A stretch of 64,000 bases of DNA from VAZQ01 sp035293945 (GTDB taxonomy: Bacteria; Pseudomonadota; Alphaproteobacteria; Rhizobiales; Xanthobacteraceae): positions 124,001 through 188,000 of the forward strand of contig DATGLV010000037.1 of the NCBI GenBank assembly GCA_035293945.1. The letters run 5' to 3'. Position 1 is the stretch's first letter, and each line of letters begins with the position of its first letter. Positions 52,891 to 63,129 of this stretch are shown here, piece after piece. Below the pieces are notes generated by a model. The model was not told the origin of the DNA and ran no database searches. It saw only the letters and a program-made list of their open reading frames with translations. Made by a program: the position numbers and the translations under genes.

Positions 52891-53520
52891 TTACATCGGC
52901 CTGATTTCCACCTTGCGGAATTTGACCACACCCCGGTCGTTCGCGACACCCTTGTCGTCCTTGACGCCCAGTCCGTGCTGCAGCGCGATTCGTCCATTCG
53001 CGAACTTGCCGTCCTGCGCACCATCGACAGTTTTTTGTCCGTTCAGCGTGACAGTGAAAGTCGGACCCTTGGCGATGATCTCATAGAGGTTCCATTTGCC
53101 GGCGGCCCTCGGCATCGGATTTACCTTGGCGAGATTGACAATTGCGCCGGTGCCGTAGCTTGGATCGGGCCGAGTGTCCCAGATGTTCACCTCGTAGGAG
53201 GCGCCCCCCATCTTTTCGGGATTTGTGCAGCGGATGAAAATTCCGCTGTTGGCGTCGGCATCAACCCAGAACTCGGCCCGGAGCTGAAAGTCCGCGTAGT
53301 CCTTCTTGGAAACCAGAAAGCCGTCACCTTTATCGGCAACGACGGCACCATCCTCGAGGCGCCAATTGGCGTTGCCGATCTGCTTCCAATTGTCGAGGTT
53401 TTTTCCATCAAATAGCGCGATCCACCCGGCATCGGCTTGGCCGAATGCCGGGTGCAGTTCCGAGAGGGCAGCAACTCCAACCAGGAGCAAAGCGGCGCTG
53501 ATCATGGCCCAGAATTTCAT
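52891..53520 (-). CDS. Exported DUF1080 (3-keto-disaccharide hydrolase-like) protein
   Basis: A 209-residue protein with signal peptide (MISAALLLVGVAALS, then HPAFGQ) and a single concanavalin/LamG-like DUF1080 domain: GWIALFDGKNLDNWK, WRLEDGAVVADKGDGFLVSKKDY, DFQLRAEFWVDADANSGIFIRC, and IALQHG. Such domains act on carbohydrate substrates in other bacteria. Here it is a single-domain periplasmic or secreted form. Start ATG 53520 with AAGGAAA upstream. Confidence 0.88.
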   Translation of the reverse strand: MKFWAMISAALLLVGVAALSELHPAFGQADAGWIALFDGKNLDNWKQIGNANWRLEDGAVVADKGDGFLVSKKDYADFQLRAEFWVDADANSGIFIRCTNPEKMGGASYEVNIWDTRPDPSYGTGAIVNLAKVNPMPRAAGKWNLYEIIAKGPTFTVTLNGQKTVDGAQDGKFANGRIALQHGLGVKDDKGVANDRGVVKFRKVEIRPM

Positions 53521-53715
53521 AGCTTTCCTTCGAATAGAATATTTGCTTGTCACCGCGAGTGCGCAGCCCGTAAGGCTACGCGGTCAAGCTGTGAGGTTCA
53601 ACAACCGATCGGCGCGCGGTCGATCCGGCCGGCCGGAAGATGACGCTGTGACAAAGAGGGCCAGTCGACAAGCGGCCCGTGGCGGCGCACTAAGGCATCA
53701 TGCAGCGAGGCTGAC

Positions 53716-54546
53716 ATGGACAAAGTGCGACAGGTCGAATTGGCCAACGCGTTCTTGGCCAGGCATCGTGGACCGCCCATGCTCTTGCTCCCCAATGTAT
53801 GGGACGCCATGAGCGCTGGCATTTTTGCCGCGGCCGGATTTGACGCGCTGGCAACAACGAGCGGCGGCGTGGCCTGGGCGTTGGGATATCCCGACGGCGA
53901 GCACGCGCCCTGGTCGGAGGTCCTCGCCGCCACGGCCCGTATCGTGCGCGCCGCCCGAGTGGCGGTGACTGCCGACATCGAGACCGGATACGGAGCGACC
54001 CCGGCTGAGGTTGCGGCGCATGTCGCAGAAATCATCCAGTCCGGCGTGGTCGGCATAAACCTCGAGGACAGTGTTCACGGCAAGCTCCGCAGCATCGAGG
54101 ATGCGTCGGCGCGCCTCGCTGCTGCCCGCGAAGCCGCCCTAAGAGAGGGCGTCCCCCTTGTGATCAACGCACGCTGCGACGTTTTTCATCTCGCCCATGG
54201 TGAGAAAACCTCGCCCTTGGCGCCGGCGGTGGAGCGCTGCAAGGCCTATTTTGCGGCCGGCGCGGATTGTGTTTATCCCTTCGGTCTACGCGATTCGCAG
54301 ACCATTGCGGCGTTCGTGAAAGCCGTCGACGGGCCGGTCAACATCACCGGCCGGCCCGGCATGCCGAATGCTCAAGTCTTCGAGACCATGGGAGTTGCCC
54401 GCATCACCATCGCTTCGGCGCCCACATTGGCGGTCATGTCCGCCATTCAAGGTCTTGCGAAGGAGCTGCGCGCTGGCTCAGGCTTTGAGATGCTGGCCGC
54501 GAGCCTCACCCGCTCAGAAGCACAGAAGCTGTTCCAATCGAAATGA
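53716..54546 (+). CDS. Isocitrate lyase/PEP mutase superfamily enzyme
   Basis: A 276-residue TIM-barrel enzyme of the PEP mutase/isocitrate lyase group, close to oxaloacetate decarboxylase or phosphonopyruvate-related members. Family segments: LLLPNVWDAMSAGIFAAAGFDALATTSGG, VTADIETGYG with the metal-binding Asp/Glu, GVVGINLEDSVHG, INARCDVFHL and GADCVYPFGLRD. It makes or breaks a C-C or C-P bond of a 2-oxoacid. Its partner gene overlaps or follows by 20 bp and could act on the product. Reaction not determinable. Confidence 0.85.
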   Translation: MDKVRQVELANAFLARHRGPPMLLLPNVWDAMSAGIFAAAGFDALATTSGGVAWALGYPDGEHAPWSEVLAATARIVRAARVAVTADIETGYGATPAEVAAHVAEIIQSGVVGINLEDSVHGKLRSIEDASARLAAAREAALREGVPLVINARCDVFHLAHGEKTSPLAPAVERCKAYFAAGADCVYPFGLRDSQTIAAFVKAVDGPVNITGRPGMPNAQVFETMGVARITIASAPTLAVMSAIQGLAKELRAGSGFEMLAASLTRSEAQKLFQSK

Positions 54547-54566
54547 CTAACCCAAGGCAGGTGACG

Positions 54567-55037
54567 ATGAAAGCGCGCGTGGATTTCCGCAAAGCCTCGC
54601 CGGACGGCAGCAAGGCGATGAACGAGCTCCATTCGTTCGTGCACAAATGCGGGCTGGAGCGCCGCCTGCTCGAGCTGGTCAAGCTGCGAGCGTCTCAGAT
54701 CAACGGGTGCGCCCATTGCGTTGACATGCACAGCAAGGAACTGCGCGCCGATGGCGAGACCGAGCAGCGAATTTATCTGCTCGATGCCTGGCAGGAATCG
54801 CCGTTCTACAGCGAACGGGAGCGTGCGGCGCTGGCATGGACGGAAGCCGTCACCTTGGTCACGCATGGCCATGTTCCCGAGGACGTCTATCAGGCCGCCC
54901 GCGCGCAATTTGACGAACGGGAGCTCGTGAACCTCACCCTGGCGATCGTCGCGATCAACGGAGCCAACCGGCTCAACATCGCATTTCGCACCATCCCGGG
55001 TGCATATGTGCCGGCCCCGCGCAAAGCTGCTGAATAG
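54567..55037 (+). CDS. AhpD-like carboxymuconolactone decarboxylase family protein
   Basis: A 156-residue all-helical CMD-family protein. The redox motif CAHCVDMHSKEL with the CxxC pair and trailing His is that of AhpD alkylhydroperoxidase-like proteins. AERERAALAWTEAVTLV-type helix follows. It is likely a peroxidase or thiol-redox protein. The start ATG 54567 is chosen because it stands behind CAGGTGACG; an alternative ATG at 54543 overlaps the preceding stop. Confidence 0.85.
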   Translation: MKARVDFRKASPDGSKAMNELHSFVHKCGLERRLLELVKLRASQINGCAHCVDMHSKELRADGETEQRIYLLDAWQESPFYSERERAALAWTEAVTLVTHGHVPEDVYQAARAQFDERELVNLTLAIVAINGANRLNIAFRTIPGAYVPAPRKAAE

Positions 55038-55341
55038 CCGGCGCGTCTCGCCAAAGTCCCGGCGCCCGTCGCGGCTTCCGTCTCGCAGCCGTGGCGGTTG
55101 CATATGCGCGATGGCGCCGCCGGCGTGTTGTCAGGGTTCATGAGGCGCTGGGCGGCGCCAGCGCCTGCCTGATGCATTGACACTCGCTTTGGTAGCAAAT
55201 GTCTGCGCAACTCTCGCCGCGGGACATGCCGGAGCCTTCGTGACCGGCTCAGATCGGCGCTTGCCCTGAAGAGGACGCCTATAATATGAGCAGATGCTCA
55301 ATTCTCGGCCAACGCCGGGGCCTCTGGGAGACCCTTCAGGA
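55038..55341. other. Upstream region of glnK-amtB
   Basis: TATAAT at 55280-55285 could be a -10 box without a good -35; TTGACA at about 55177 has a poor -10. I found no convincing sigma-54 site. No gene is seen. Confidence 0.4.
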
Positions 55342-55677
55342 ATGAAATTGATCGTAGCCATCATCAAGCCGTTCAAGCTCGACGCGGTGCGGGAAGCGCT
55401 GGGGCAAGTGGGGGTGCAAGGCATGACCATCACCGAAGTGAAGGGTTACGGCCGCCAACGTGGTCACAAGGAGATCTACAGGGGCGCGGAGTACGTGGTG
55501 AACCTGCTGCCGAAAATCAGAATCGATGTCGCTGTGGATGAAGCGAATGCTGATCGCGTCATCGAAGTCATCCGCGAATCGGCCGCGACCGGGCAGATCG
55601 GTGACGGAAAAATCTTTGTCACGCCGGTTGAAAAGGCAATGCGCATCAGAACCGGCGAAACCGATCGCGACGCGCTT
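55342..55677 (+). CDS. glnK: PII nitrogen regulatory protein GlnK/GlnB
   Basis: A 112-residue canonical PII protein. The T-loop reads GRQRGHKEIYRGAEYVV with the uridylylation Tyr51, and GQIGDGKIFVTPVEKAMRIR closes the nucleotide site. Adjacent upstream of amtB, it is expected to bind ADP/ATP and 2-oxoglutarate and to block AmtB when nitrogen is plentiful. Start ATG 55342. An in-frame region from 55294 has no start support. Confidence 0.95.
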
Positions 55678-55749
55678 TGACAGCGAAGGCGCACGCCGGC
55701 GCAGAGCCGGTCTCGGGCGCACGAATTTCCTTAAACACGAGGTTGGGCA

Positions 55750-57081
55750 GTGAGGCTCAGATCTTTTTTGCCGCGCAATACCGCATGCACCACGATCGCG
55801 ACGGTTGCGCTGTGCACCACGCCGGCGTTGGCGCAGTCGCAGGAATCAAACATCAGCGCCGCCGATACCGCCTGGATGATGATCGCCACCGGCTTGGTGC
55901 TGATGATGAGCATCCCGGGCCTGGCCCTGTTCTATTCCGGCATGGTGCGCAAGAAGAATGTGCTCGGGACGATGGCGCAGACCTTGCTGTCCACGTTCAT
56001 CGGCTCGGTCTTTTGGGTCGGCGCATGCTATAGCCTGACATTCCGGGGCGATGGGTCATTCATCGGCGGGCTCGATCGATTGTTCCTCCACGGCATCGGC
56101 ATGACGACCACCTCGCCGCTCGCCCCCACGATCCCGGAAATGCTCTTCATGGCCTACCAGATGACGTTCGCGGTGATAACCGTGGCGCTGGTAGGCGGGT
56201 CGGTAGCCGGCCGCATGCGGTTCTCGGCCTTCGTCTGGTTTGCGGTCCTGTGGCTGCCGTTCGTTTATGTCCCAATCGCGCATTGGGTCTGGGGCAACGG
56301 CTGGCTGATGCGCGCCGGCCTCCTCGACTTTGCCGGCGGGACGGTCGTTCACCTGAATGCCGGCGTCGCAGGCCTTGTTGCTGCGTGCGTGGTGGGCAGG
56401 CGTTACGGCTATGGGAGCGACAACTTCGCGCCCTATGACCTCTCGCTTGCGGTCATCGGCACCGGGCTTCTGTGGGTCGGCTGGTTCGGCTTCAACGGAG
56501 GCTCGGCGCTGACGGCGAGCTCACGGGCAGTGTTCGCGATTGTCACCACCCACCTCGCCGCTTCGACCGGCGCCCTGACCTGGACAGCGCTGGAATGGAG
56601 AACGCGCGGAAAGCCGTCGGTGCTGGGCATGATTTCCGGCGCAGTCGCAGGCCTGGGGACCGTCACCCCGGCTTCCGGCTTCGTGCTTCCGTGGCACGGG
56701 CTGATCATCGGCGTGATCGCTGGCGCGATCTGCTTCTGGGCCTGCACCAAGCTCAAGGCGCTGCTCCAGTACGACGATTCTCTCGACGTCTTCGGTGTGC
56801 ACGGCATCGGAGGAGCGGTCGGCACGCTCCTCACCGGTGTCTTCGCCACAGCGGCGGTCTCGGCTACTCCTGAGCTGCCCCAGGGAAACGCGGGTCTTTT
56901 GGACGGCAACCCCGGCCAGCTCTTCATTCAGTTGATGGGGATCGCAGCCACCCTGGCATGGTCGGGGCTTGGCACCTTCATCCTTCTCAAGATCATCGGA
57001 GTGCTGGTTCCCTTGCGGGTCAGCAAGGAGAACGAGATCGATGGCCTTGACCTCACCCAGCATGGCGAAGTGCTGCAGTAG
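55750..57081 (+). CDS. amtB: Ammonium transporter AmtB
   Basis: A 443-residue Amt/MEP/Rh-family ammonium channel with a signal-like N-terminus (ATVALCTTPALAQ) and 11 spans. The conserved DTAWMMIATGLVLMMSIPGLALFYSG start, the FAGGTVVHLNAGVAG with the pore His, GLLWVGWFGFNGGSAL and DSLDVFGVHGIGGAVGTLLTG with the second His are intact. It starts with GTG 55750, about 70 bp after glnK. Confidence 0.95.
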   Translation: MRLRSFLPRNTACTTIATVALCTTPALAQSQESNISAADTAWMMIATGLVLMMSIPGLALFYSGMVRKKNVLGTMAQTLLSTFIGSVFWVGACYSLTFRGDGSFIGGLDRLFLHGIGMTTTSPLAPTIPEMLFMAYQMTFAVITVALVGGSVAGRMRFSAFVWFAVLWLPFVYVPIAHWVWGNGWLMRAGLLDFAGGTVVHLNAGVAGLVAACVVGRRYGYGSDNFAPYDLSLAVIGTGLLWVGWFGFNGGSALTASSRAVFAIVTTHLAASTGALTWTALEWRTRGKPSVLGMISGAVAGLGTVTPASGFVLPWHGLIIGVIAGAICFWACTKLKALLQYDDSLDVFGVHGIGGAVGTLLTGVFATAAVSATPELPQGNAGLLDGNPGQLFIQLMGIAATLAWSGLGTFILLKIIGVLVPLRVSKENEIDGLDLTQHGEVLQ

Positions 57082-57145
57082 CATCAGGCGCGGTGCATCA
57101 CGCGGCAGCCGCAAATCGAAGCAAGCTGCGGACTAAGCGAGCCGG

Positions 57146-57358
57146 TCAGGCGTCGTGGCGGTCTGTTTTCCGCCGCTTCGGTTGGAATTTTTGAATCCGC
57201 TCGGTCAACTCGTAGCTGCGCGCCAGGAAAAGCCAACGCTTTTCCATGGCCCGCCAGTCGTCGCGCAGGGCGGCGTCGCTTTCACGCTTGGCGCGCGCAG
57301 CGCAGTCCTCAGCGTGCCGGTAGCACTCGGCGATTTCCGCACTCAACTTTAGGAGCAT
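57146..57358 (-). CDS. Small conserved hypothetical protein
   Basis: A 70-residue helical protein with KLSAEIAECYRHAEDCAARA at its start and MEKRWLFLARSYELTERIQ at its end. Short proteins of this pattern (CYRHAEDCA... KRWLFLARSYE) are frequent in Bradyrhizobium-like genomes with no known function. Two conserved Cys about seven apart could bind a ligand. The ATG could also be at 57370 or further up. Confidence 0.6.
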   Translation of the reverse strand: MLLKLSAEIAECYRHAEDCAARAKRESDAALRDDWRAMEKRWLFLARSYELTERIQKFQPKRRKTDRHDA

Positions 57359-57826
57359 GGGCCCACCCATACAGGCCGCCCGACACATGGTTAATACCGC
57401 AAATGCGGACTTCCGGCGAGTCAAAACCGGCACTGCGACAATCAAAGCGGCCAATCGGCTCGCTCGTGCGGCAAAATTGAATCAATCGCTTATCGCCGAC
57501 GTGTCGGGCGGGATATCGCCTCGTTCCTTTTGATGCGTGCTCACTTGGTGCGTTCGTGCTCAAATCAACCGCTTTGCATTTCACCGCCGGCCGGCGCTCG
57601 AAGGAGAGCGCAACCCCAATCGTTATCAAAATCGTCGGGGACCGCCGCTGAAGCCCTGCAAGCCTGCCAGCGCTCCAGATTGTCAGAGGCCGGTAATAGG
57701 GTAACCCGGCCCGCAATCAATAAGATAAGTCTATCAACGGATTCGAATGTAGGTTACAATTCACTTGGGTGTACCCTGCAGGTTTCCGGTCGCTTCTGAG
57801 ACATGCAGGTCGTGAGAGGCGCCGCA
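57359..57826. other. Intergenic stretch with no assigned gene
   Basis: Reading frames here (for example minus-strand 57309-57716) have no ribosome site and no recognisable composition. No hairpin or promoter was clear. Confidence 0.5.
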
Positions 57827-58021
57827 ATGCCGCTTTACACCTTCACGCTCAGAGACGGGTCCGGCGGTCCCCCGGCGCTGCGCCGGACGTCTGTGGATTT
57901 CGGCTCGTGCTTGGCGGCCGTGCACTCGGGCGAGGGCCACGCTTATGTGGTCGGGTTCGTCGAGCAGTCACGTGGTAAGCCACATCTCGCCAGTTATCTC
58001 GGTCAATGGAGTATGGCCTAG
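57827..58021 (+). CDS. Small hypothetical protein, DUF6894-like start
   Basis: A 64-residue protein. Its start MPLYTFTLRDGSGGPP resembles the conserved N-terminus of the small Rhizobiales family that begins MPRYFFHLRDG, although the rest diverges. GAGAGG is 8 bp before the ATG. It lies just before the Crp/Fnr gene and could be cotranscribed. A real gene is moderately likely. Confidence 0.5.
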   Translation: MPLYTFTLRDGSGGPPALRRTSVDFGSCLAAVHSGEGHAYVVGFVEQSRGKPHLASYLGQWSMA

Positions 58022-58067
58022 GGGGACACCGCAGATCGCTCGCGACAAGCATTAAAGGATGCTCGTC

Positions 58068-58850
58068 ATGGTGATGAATGCCAGAGAGGCGCGAGAGCGC
58101 AACCAATTCCTGGCTGCGCTCGGACCGGCCGAGCTTGAATGGATGCTGCCCCATCTCACGCCGTACGACCTGCGGGCTCGCAGCTCGCTATATCGCTGCG
58201 GTGACGAGATCGACGAGGTGATTTTCCCGAATTCGGGGCTGGTGACGCTGACCGTGCCGTCCCGGGAGGAGCACGGCGCCCTTGTGCTCGTGGTTGGTCA
58301 TGAAGGGCTTGTCGGTGGACTTGCGGCCGCCGCGGAGGCGCGGGCGACCTGTGACGTCGACGTCATGGTCGGCGGCGAGGCGTTGCGCACATCGGCCTCT
58401 GCGTTTCGTCGCGCGCTCGATGAGCAACCCGGCATCCGGCGCCTCGCCGCCCGCTTCGACAGCATTGCGCTCGCGCAAGCGCAGCAGACCGCGCTCTGCA
58501 ATGCGGCACATTCAGTCGAGGCCCGCATCTGTCGCTGGATGCTCGAGTTTCAAGATCGCAGCAACAGCAACACGGTCCCGCTGACCCAGAACACACTCGC
58601 GCAAATGCTCGGGGTTCGTCGGACCACGGTGACCCTGGTGGCGGGGCGGCTCGAAGCCGCCGGCGTGCTCAAGTGCCGGCGTCGCTTCCTGCAGATCCAG
58701 AGCCGCGAGAAGCTCGAGCAGCACGCCTGCGAATGTTATGGGCAGCTGCGGGGTCAACCAAGCGGGCGCGCTGCCGAAGTCCCCTCCCGACATGACGTAC
58801 ACACTGTTCCGGGCCGGGCAGGAAGGATCGCCGCAGGCCCGACGGGATAA
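58068..58850 (+). CDS. Crp/Fnr-family transcriptional regulator
   Basis: A 260-residue regulator. The N-terminal cNMP-type beta-roll has LYRCGDEIDEVIFPNSGLVTL and a C-terminal HTH in LTQNTLAQMLGVRRTTVTLVAGRLEAAGVL. It lacks the Cys cluster of FNR and resembles the Crp-family members of Rhizobiales that regulate stress or motility genes. The last 40 residues are a loose Arg/Pro/Gly tail. AAAGG 9 bp before ATG 58068. It might recognise the FixK box seen at 41382, but its HTH cannot be equated to FixK by eye. Confidence 0.85.
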   Translation: MVMNAREARERNQFLAALGPAELEWMLPHLTPYDLRARSSLYRCGDEIDEVIFPNSGLVTLTVPSREEHGALVLVVGHEGLVGGLAAAAEARATCDVDVMVGGEALRTSASAFRRALDEQPGIRRLAARFDSIALAQAQQTALCNAAHSVEARICRWMLEFQDRSNSNTVPLTQNTLAQMLGVRRTTVTLVAGRLEAAGVLKCRRRFLQIQSREKLEQHACECYGQLRGQPSGRAAEVPSRHDVHTVPGRAGRIAAGPTG

Positions 58851-59067
58851 ACTGGCGGCGCTGAGATTTCGAGCGCTGATATCGAGCTCACCTGAGCGAG
58901 GATGTGTGCGCCGCTCTCTTCGACGCATTAGATCAAATTCTATGCGATCAGATGGTCGCCCTCTGCGATCAGGAGCGCGCTTTTAAGAGCGACCATGATG
59001 AATGTTTGCTCGTGCGAGTCCGTCGTCCGACAAAGAAACCAAAGCCAAATAGGCCCGTTCAGCCAAT

Positions 59068-59658
59068 GTGACGACCGGCCGGACCAGAATCGTGGTTATC
59101 GGCGCCTCAGCGGGCGGCGTGTCGGCATTGCGACGATTGATCTCTCAATTCGAAGCCGATTGGCCTGTTTCCGTTTTCATCACCATTCACACGGGCCGCA
59201 ACGTGAACGTGATGCCGGACATTTTGTATCCGGTATCGCCGCTGCCGGTCCGCTTTGCAGAGCACAATAGGCCATACGGTCGGGGAGTCTACGTTGCGCC
59301 TCCCGACCGACATCTCATCGTCGGAAGCACCGCTACGCTCCTCAGCACCGGCCCTAAGGAGAATCACACGCGTCCGGCGATTGACCCGATGTTCCGGACA
59401 GCAGCCAGACACCACGGATCGCGTGTCATCGGCGTGCTGCTGACGGGCCATCTCTACGACGGAATGAACGGCCTGTACGAAATCCAACAATCCGGCGGAA
59501 CGACAATCGTTCAAGACCCGGCTGATGCGGAAGTGCCGGAGAGTCCGCGGAACGCCTTGACGCGTTTACAACCGGAATACGTTGTGCCGCTCGACGAGAT
59601 TCCAAACGTCATCGCTCAGGAGCTGCAACGGAAAACAGCGAAGAAGTTACGGAGCTGA
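59068..59658 (+). CDS. CheB-type methylesterase domain protein, free-standing
   Basis: A 196-residue CheB catalytic domain without a receiver. The Ser of VIGASAGGVSALRR, the His of FITIHTGRN and the Asp of GVLLTGHLYDGMNGL form the catalytic triad. It starts at GTG 59068. CheB family esterases remove methyl groups from chemoreceptors, and stand-alone forms occur in signalling clusters. No chemoreceptor or CheR is nearby. Confidence 0.85.
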   Translation: MTTGRTRIVVIGASAGGVSALRRLISQFEADWPVSVFITIHTGRNVNVMPDILYPVSPLPVRFAEHNRPYGRGVYVAPPDRHLIVGSTATLLSTGPKENHTRPAIDPMFRTAARHHGSRVIGVLLTGHLYDGMNGLYEIQQSGGTTIVQDPADAEVPESPRNALTRLQPEYVVPLDEIPNVIAQELQRKTAKKLRS

Positions 59659-59661
59659 GAC

Positions 59662-60015
59662 ATGAGCGAAGAATACGTCCTCGATAGGCCGCCAACGATC
59701 ACCTGCCCCGAGTGCGGCGGGGCGCTGAAGAAGATCGAGTCCGATCCGTTTCCGAAGTATGTATGTCATATCGGGCACGTGCTTTCGGGCGAAGCCATGC
59801 TCCAGGCTCAGGCCGAGCGGATCGAATATTCGCTCACCAATGCCCTTGCGCTTTTGAATGAGCGCCGTGAGCTGTGCCGCGAGATGCTGGATGACGGGCC
59901 AGGCGACTCCGTCCGTCTACAAAGATTGTTCAGCGATGCAAGCGGGCGGGCGGAAAAGCTTCGCGAGCTGCTGAACGAGCACGGCGCCAAGCCCGCTATG
60001 AATGTAGCAGAATGA
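59662..60015 (+). CDS. Zinc-ribbon/helical domain protein, normally fused to CheB
   Basis: A 117-residue protein: an N-terminal zinc ribbon (ITCPECGGALKK, then YVCHIGHVLSGEAM; Cys-x2-Cys and Cys-x2-Gly-His) followed by a helical stretch (QAERIEYSLTNALALLNERRELCREML). The same ribbon and helices form the C-terminus of many CheB-like proteins. Here it is a separate frame, 3 bp after the CheB gene stop. The two products may associate. Confidence 0.75.
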   Translation: MSEEYVLDRPPTITCPECGGALKKIESDPFPKYVCHIGHVLSGEAMLQAQAERIEYSLTNALALLNERRELCREMLDDGPGDSVRLQRLFSDASGRAEKLRELLNEHGAKPAMNVAE

Positions 60016-60065
60016 AAGTCGCGCAATCCTGCACCGCGCGAGCTCAGGCTGAGCGACAAGGATGC

Positions 60066-60410
60066 TCATATCGGGCAGTCGCCAACCTGTGGCGGGCTGA
60101 AAACCGGGGCATTCGCCTTGGGCTGAAGCAGGCCGTTAGCCTCGGCCAACAGAGTGCGCGAAGTCACGAGCGCGTCTTCCGCCGTCACCCTTGCCTCCAT
60201 CGCCGCGCTGGCTGATTCCAGGGCCACGCGCCTAAGCCTCAATAGCTCTTCGCAGATGCGACTGATGTCGATGTTCCACTCTGGCGCGCCCACGGGTTTC
60301 TCCCTTCCGATGTCAGGCGGGAGCGCGAGCGGTCTCTCAGCCACCGGCGCCTGAGGGAAGAAAGGATGCCGGTGATGGTCGAAATATGGCCGCGCCGACT
60401 GCTGTGGCAA
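60066..60410 (-). CDS. Hypothetical protein, uncertain
   Basis: A 114-residue frame beginning at TTG 60410. It has a Pro-rich first half and a helical region SAAMEARVTAEDALVTSRTL in the second. I do not recognise a family. GGGG upstream of the TTG could serve as a ribosome site. A chance frame is possible. Confidence 0.35.
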   Translation of the reverse strand: MPQQSARPYFDHHRHPFFPQAPVAERPLALPPDIGREKPVGAPEWNIDISRICEELLRLRRVALESASAAMEARVTAEDALVTSRTLLAEANGLLQPKANAPVFSPPQVGDCPI

Positions 60411-60481
60411 GGTCCCCTTGAAACGTAAAGCGCCGAACAGCTATTTTTTTCGGAGACTTGCACGAAGCGGAACGGAAAGCC

Positions 60482-60697
60482 ATGAAGCCGAGCGGAGAGC
60501 CAGTTTGCCGACAACCTGCGGCGGACATACGGCCGGACTCGAAAGCCCACTACGACTGGTTGCGCGAAATCTGGGACGGAATGACACGAACCCAGGATGT
60601 GATCGCGCGCAGCGTGGCGATCTATGCCGAAACGCTTGCGCTGCTCAGAGTGCTTGACGACGCAGAGACAGAAGCTCGCAACGACCCGCATCCGTGA
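60482..60697 (+). CDS. Small hypothetical protein
   Basis: A 71-residue soluble frame from ATG 60482. KAHYDWLREIWDGMTRTQ is followed by AIYAETLALLRVLDDAETEA, a helix-rich outline typical of small Rhizobiales proteins. No family name is recognised, no signal, no membrane span. It is just downstream (on the opposite strand) of the groEL terminator. Confidence 0.45.
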   Translation: MKPSGEPVCRQPAADIRPDSKAHYDWLREIWDGMTRTQDVIARSVAIYAETLALLRVLDDAETEARNDPHP

Positions 60698-60771
60698 TCC
60701 ACGATCGTTCACGTCGACGGGCGCTTGCTGCCGCGCTCGGCCGCAAGCGGCAAAATTCGTTTCGGAAGGCT

Positions 60772-60795
60772 GGGGCCCGGCCGAGGCCGGGCCCC
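60772..60795 (-). terminator. Terminator of the groES-groEL operon
   Basis: GGGGCCCGGCC and GGCCGGGCCCC are perfect 11-bp inverted repeats with a 2-nt loop, just beyond the groEL stop. Confidence 0.75.
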
Positions 60796-60802
60796 ATCCG
60801 GC

Positions 60803-62437
<1,635 letters not shown>

Positions 62438-62474
62438 GACTTCAGCTCCTCTCTTCTCCTAATCGCGGCCTGCC

Positions 62475-62789
62475 TTAAGCCGCCTTCTTCAGCTGGCCGG
62501 CCTGCTCGACGACGCCGAGCAGGTCGCTTTCCTTCATGATCAACAGCTCTTCGCCATCGATCTTGACCTCCGAGCCGGACCATTTGCCGAACAGGACGCG
62601 GTCTCCGGCTTTGACATCGAGGGGCACGAGCTCGCCTCTTTCGTTGCGCGCGCCGGCCCCGACAGCGACGACTTCCCCTTCCTGCGGCTTCTCCTTCGCG
62701 GTATCCGGAATGATGATGCCGCCGGCGGTCTTCTCCTCGGCCTCGATGCGGCGCACGACGACACGATCATGCAACGGGCGGAAATGCAT
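62475..62789 (-). CDS. groES: 10-kDa co-chaperonin GroES
   Basis: A 104-residue co-chaperonin: MHFRPLHDRVVVRRIEAEEK, GIIIPDTAKEKPQEGEVVAVG (mobile loop GGIIIPD), and DGEELLIMKESDLLGVV. AAGGAGG precedes ATG 62789; the longer frame to 62972 has no support. First gene of the groESL operon. Confidence 0.96.
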   Translation of the reverse strand: MHFRPLHDRVVVRRIEAEEKTAGGIIIPDTAKEKPQEGEVVAVGAGARNERGELVPLDVKAGDRVLFGKWSGSEVKIDGEELLIMKESDLLGVVEQAGQLKKAA

Positions 62790-62857
62790 GAAATCCTCCT
62801 TGCTCAGTCCAGAAATGTTGTAAGACCCGACCAGCACCCCGGCCTGGCCGATCAGCG

Positions 62858-62885
62858 AGTTAGGGATGCAGCGTTCGGGTTCAAG
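62858..62885 (-). promoter_or_regulatory. RpoH-type heat-shock promoter for groESL
   Basis: On the minus strand CTTGAA (62885-62880), then 14 bp, then CCCTAACT (62865-62858), close to the alphaproteobacterial sigma-32 form CTTG-N16-17-CYTATNT. No CIRCE (TTAGCACTC-N9-GAGTGCTAA) inverted repeat was found here. Confidence 0.65.
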
Positions 62886-63094
62886 ACTCCGGCACAATTT
62901 TTTTCGCATCGTGTTTGTTTGTTGCCGAGAAATGTTGATGAGGCGCGACGGACGGGATCGGCGGGATGGCATATCGACCGCTGGGTCGCCGGCCCCGCTG
63001 ATGCAACTTGCAAAACCCTACCCGCCGTTACCGGCCCCGCAATCAGCGCTAAGTCTTTGGAGCTTCAAAGAATCTTTTTTTTGCAAGCAGCCCC

Positions 63095-63122
63095 TTGAAA
63101 TCGAGTATTCGTCTTCTAGATT
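63095..63122 (+). promoter_or_regulatory. Promoter for the hsp20 gene
   Basis: TTGAAA (63095-63100), 16 bp, TAGATT (63117-63122), then a T-run. This is a sigma-70-like spacing and gives a leader of about 107 nt that carries the ROSE-like element. Confidence 0.6.
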
Positions 63123-63129
63123 TTTTTCG

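Noticed and set aside
55038..55341. Sigma-54 promoter ahead of glnK.
   Set aside because: No GG-N10-GC pair with adequate flanks was found by eye; a weight-matrix scan would settle it.
58738..58986. Plus-strand frame of 82 codons overlapping the end of the Crp/Fnr gene.
   Set aside because: Overlaps the regulator by more than 100 bp and has no recognisable composition or ribosome site.
62790..63094. CIRCE/HrcA operator for groESL.
   Set aside because: No TTAGCACTC-N9-GAGTGCTAA or close variant found in the groES upstream region.
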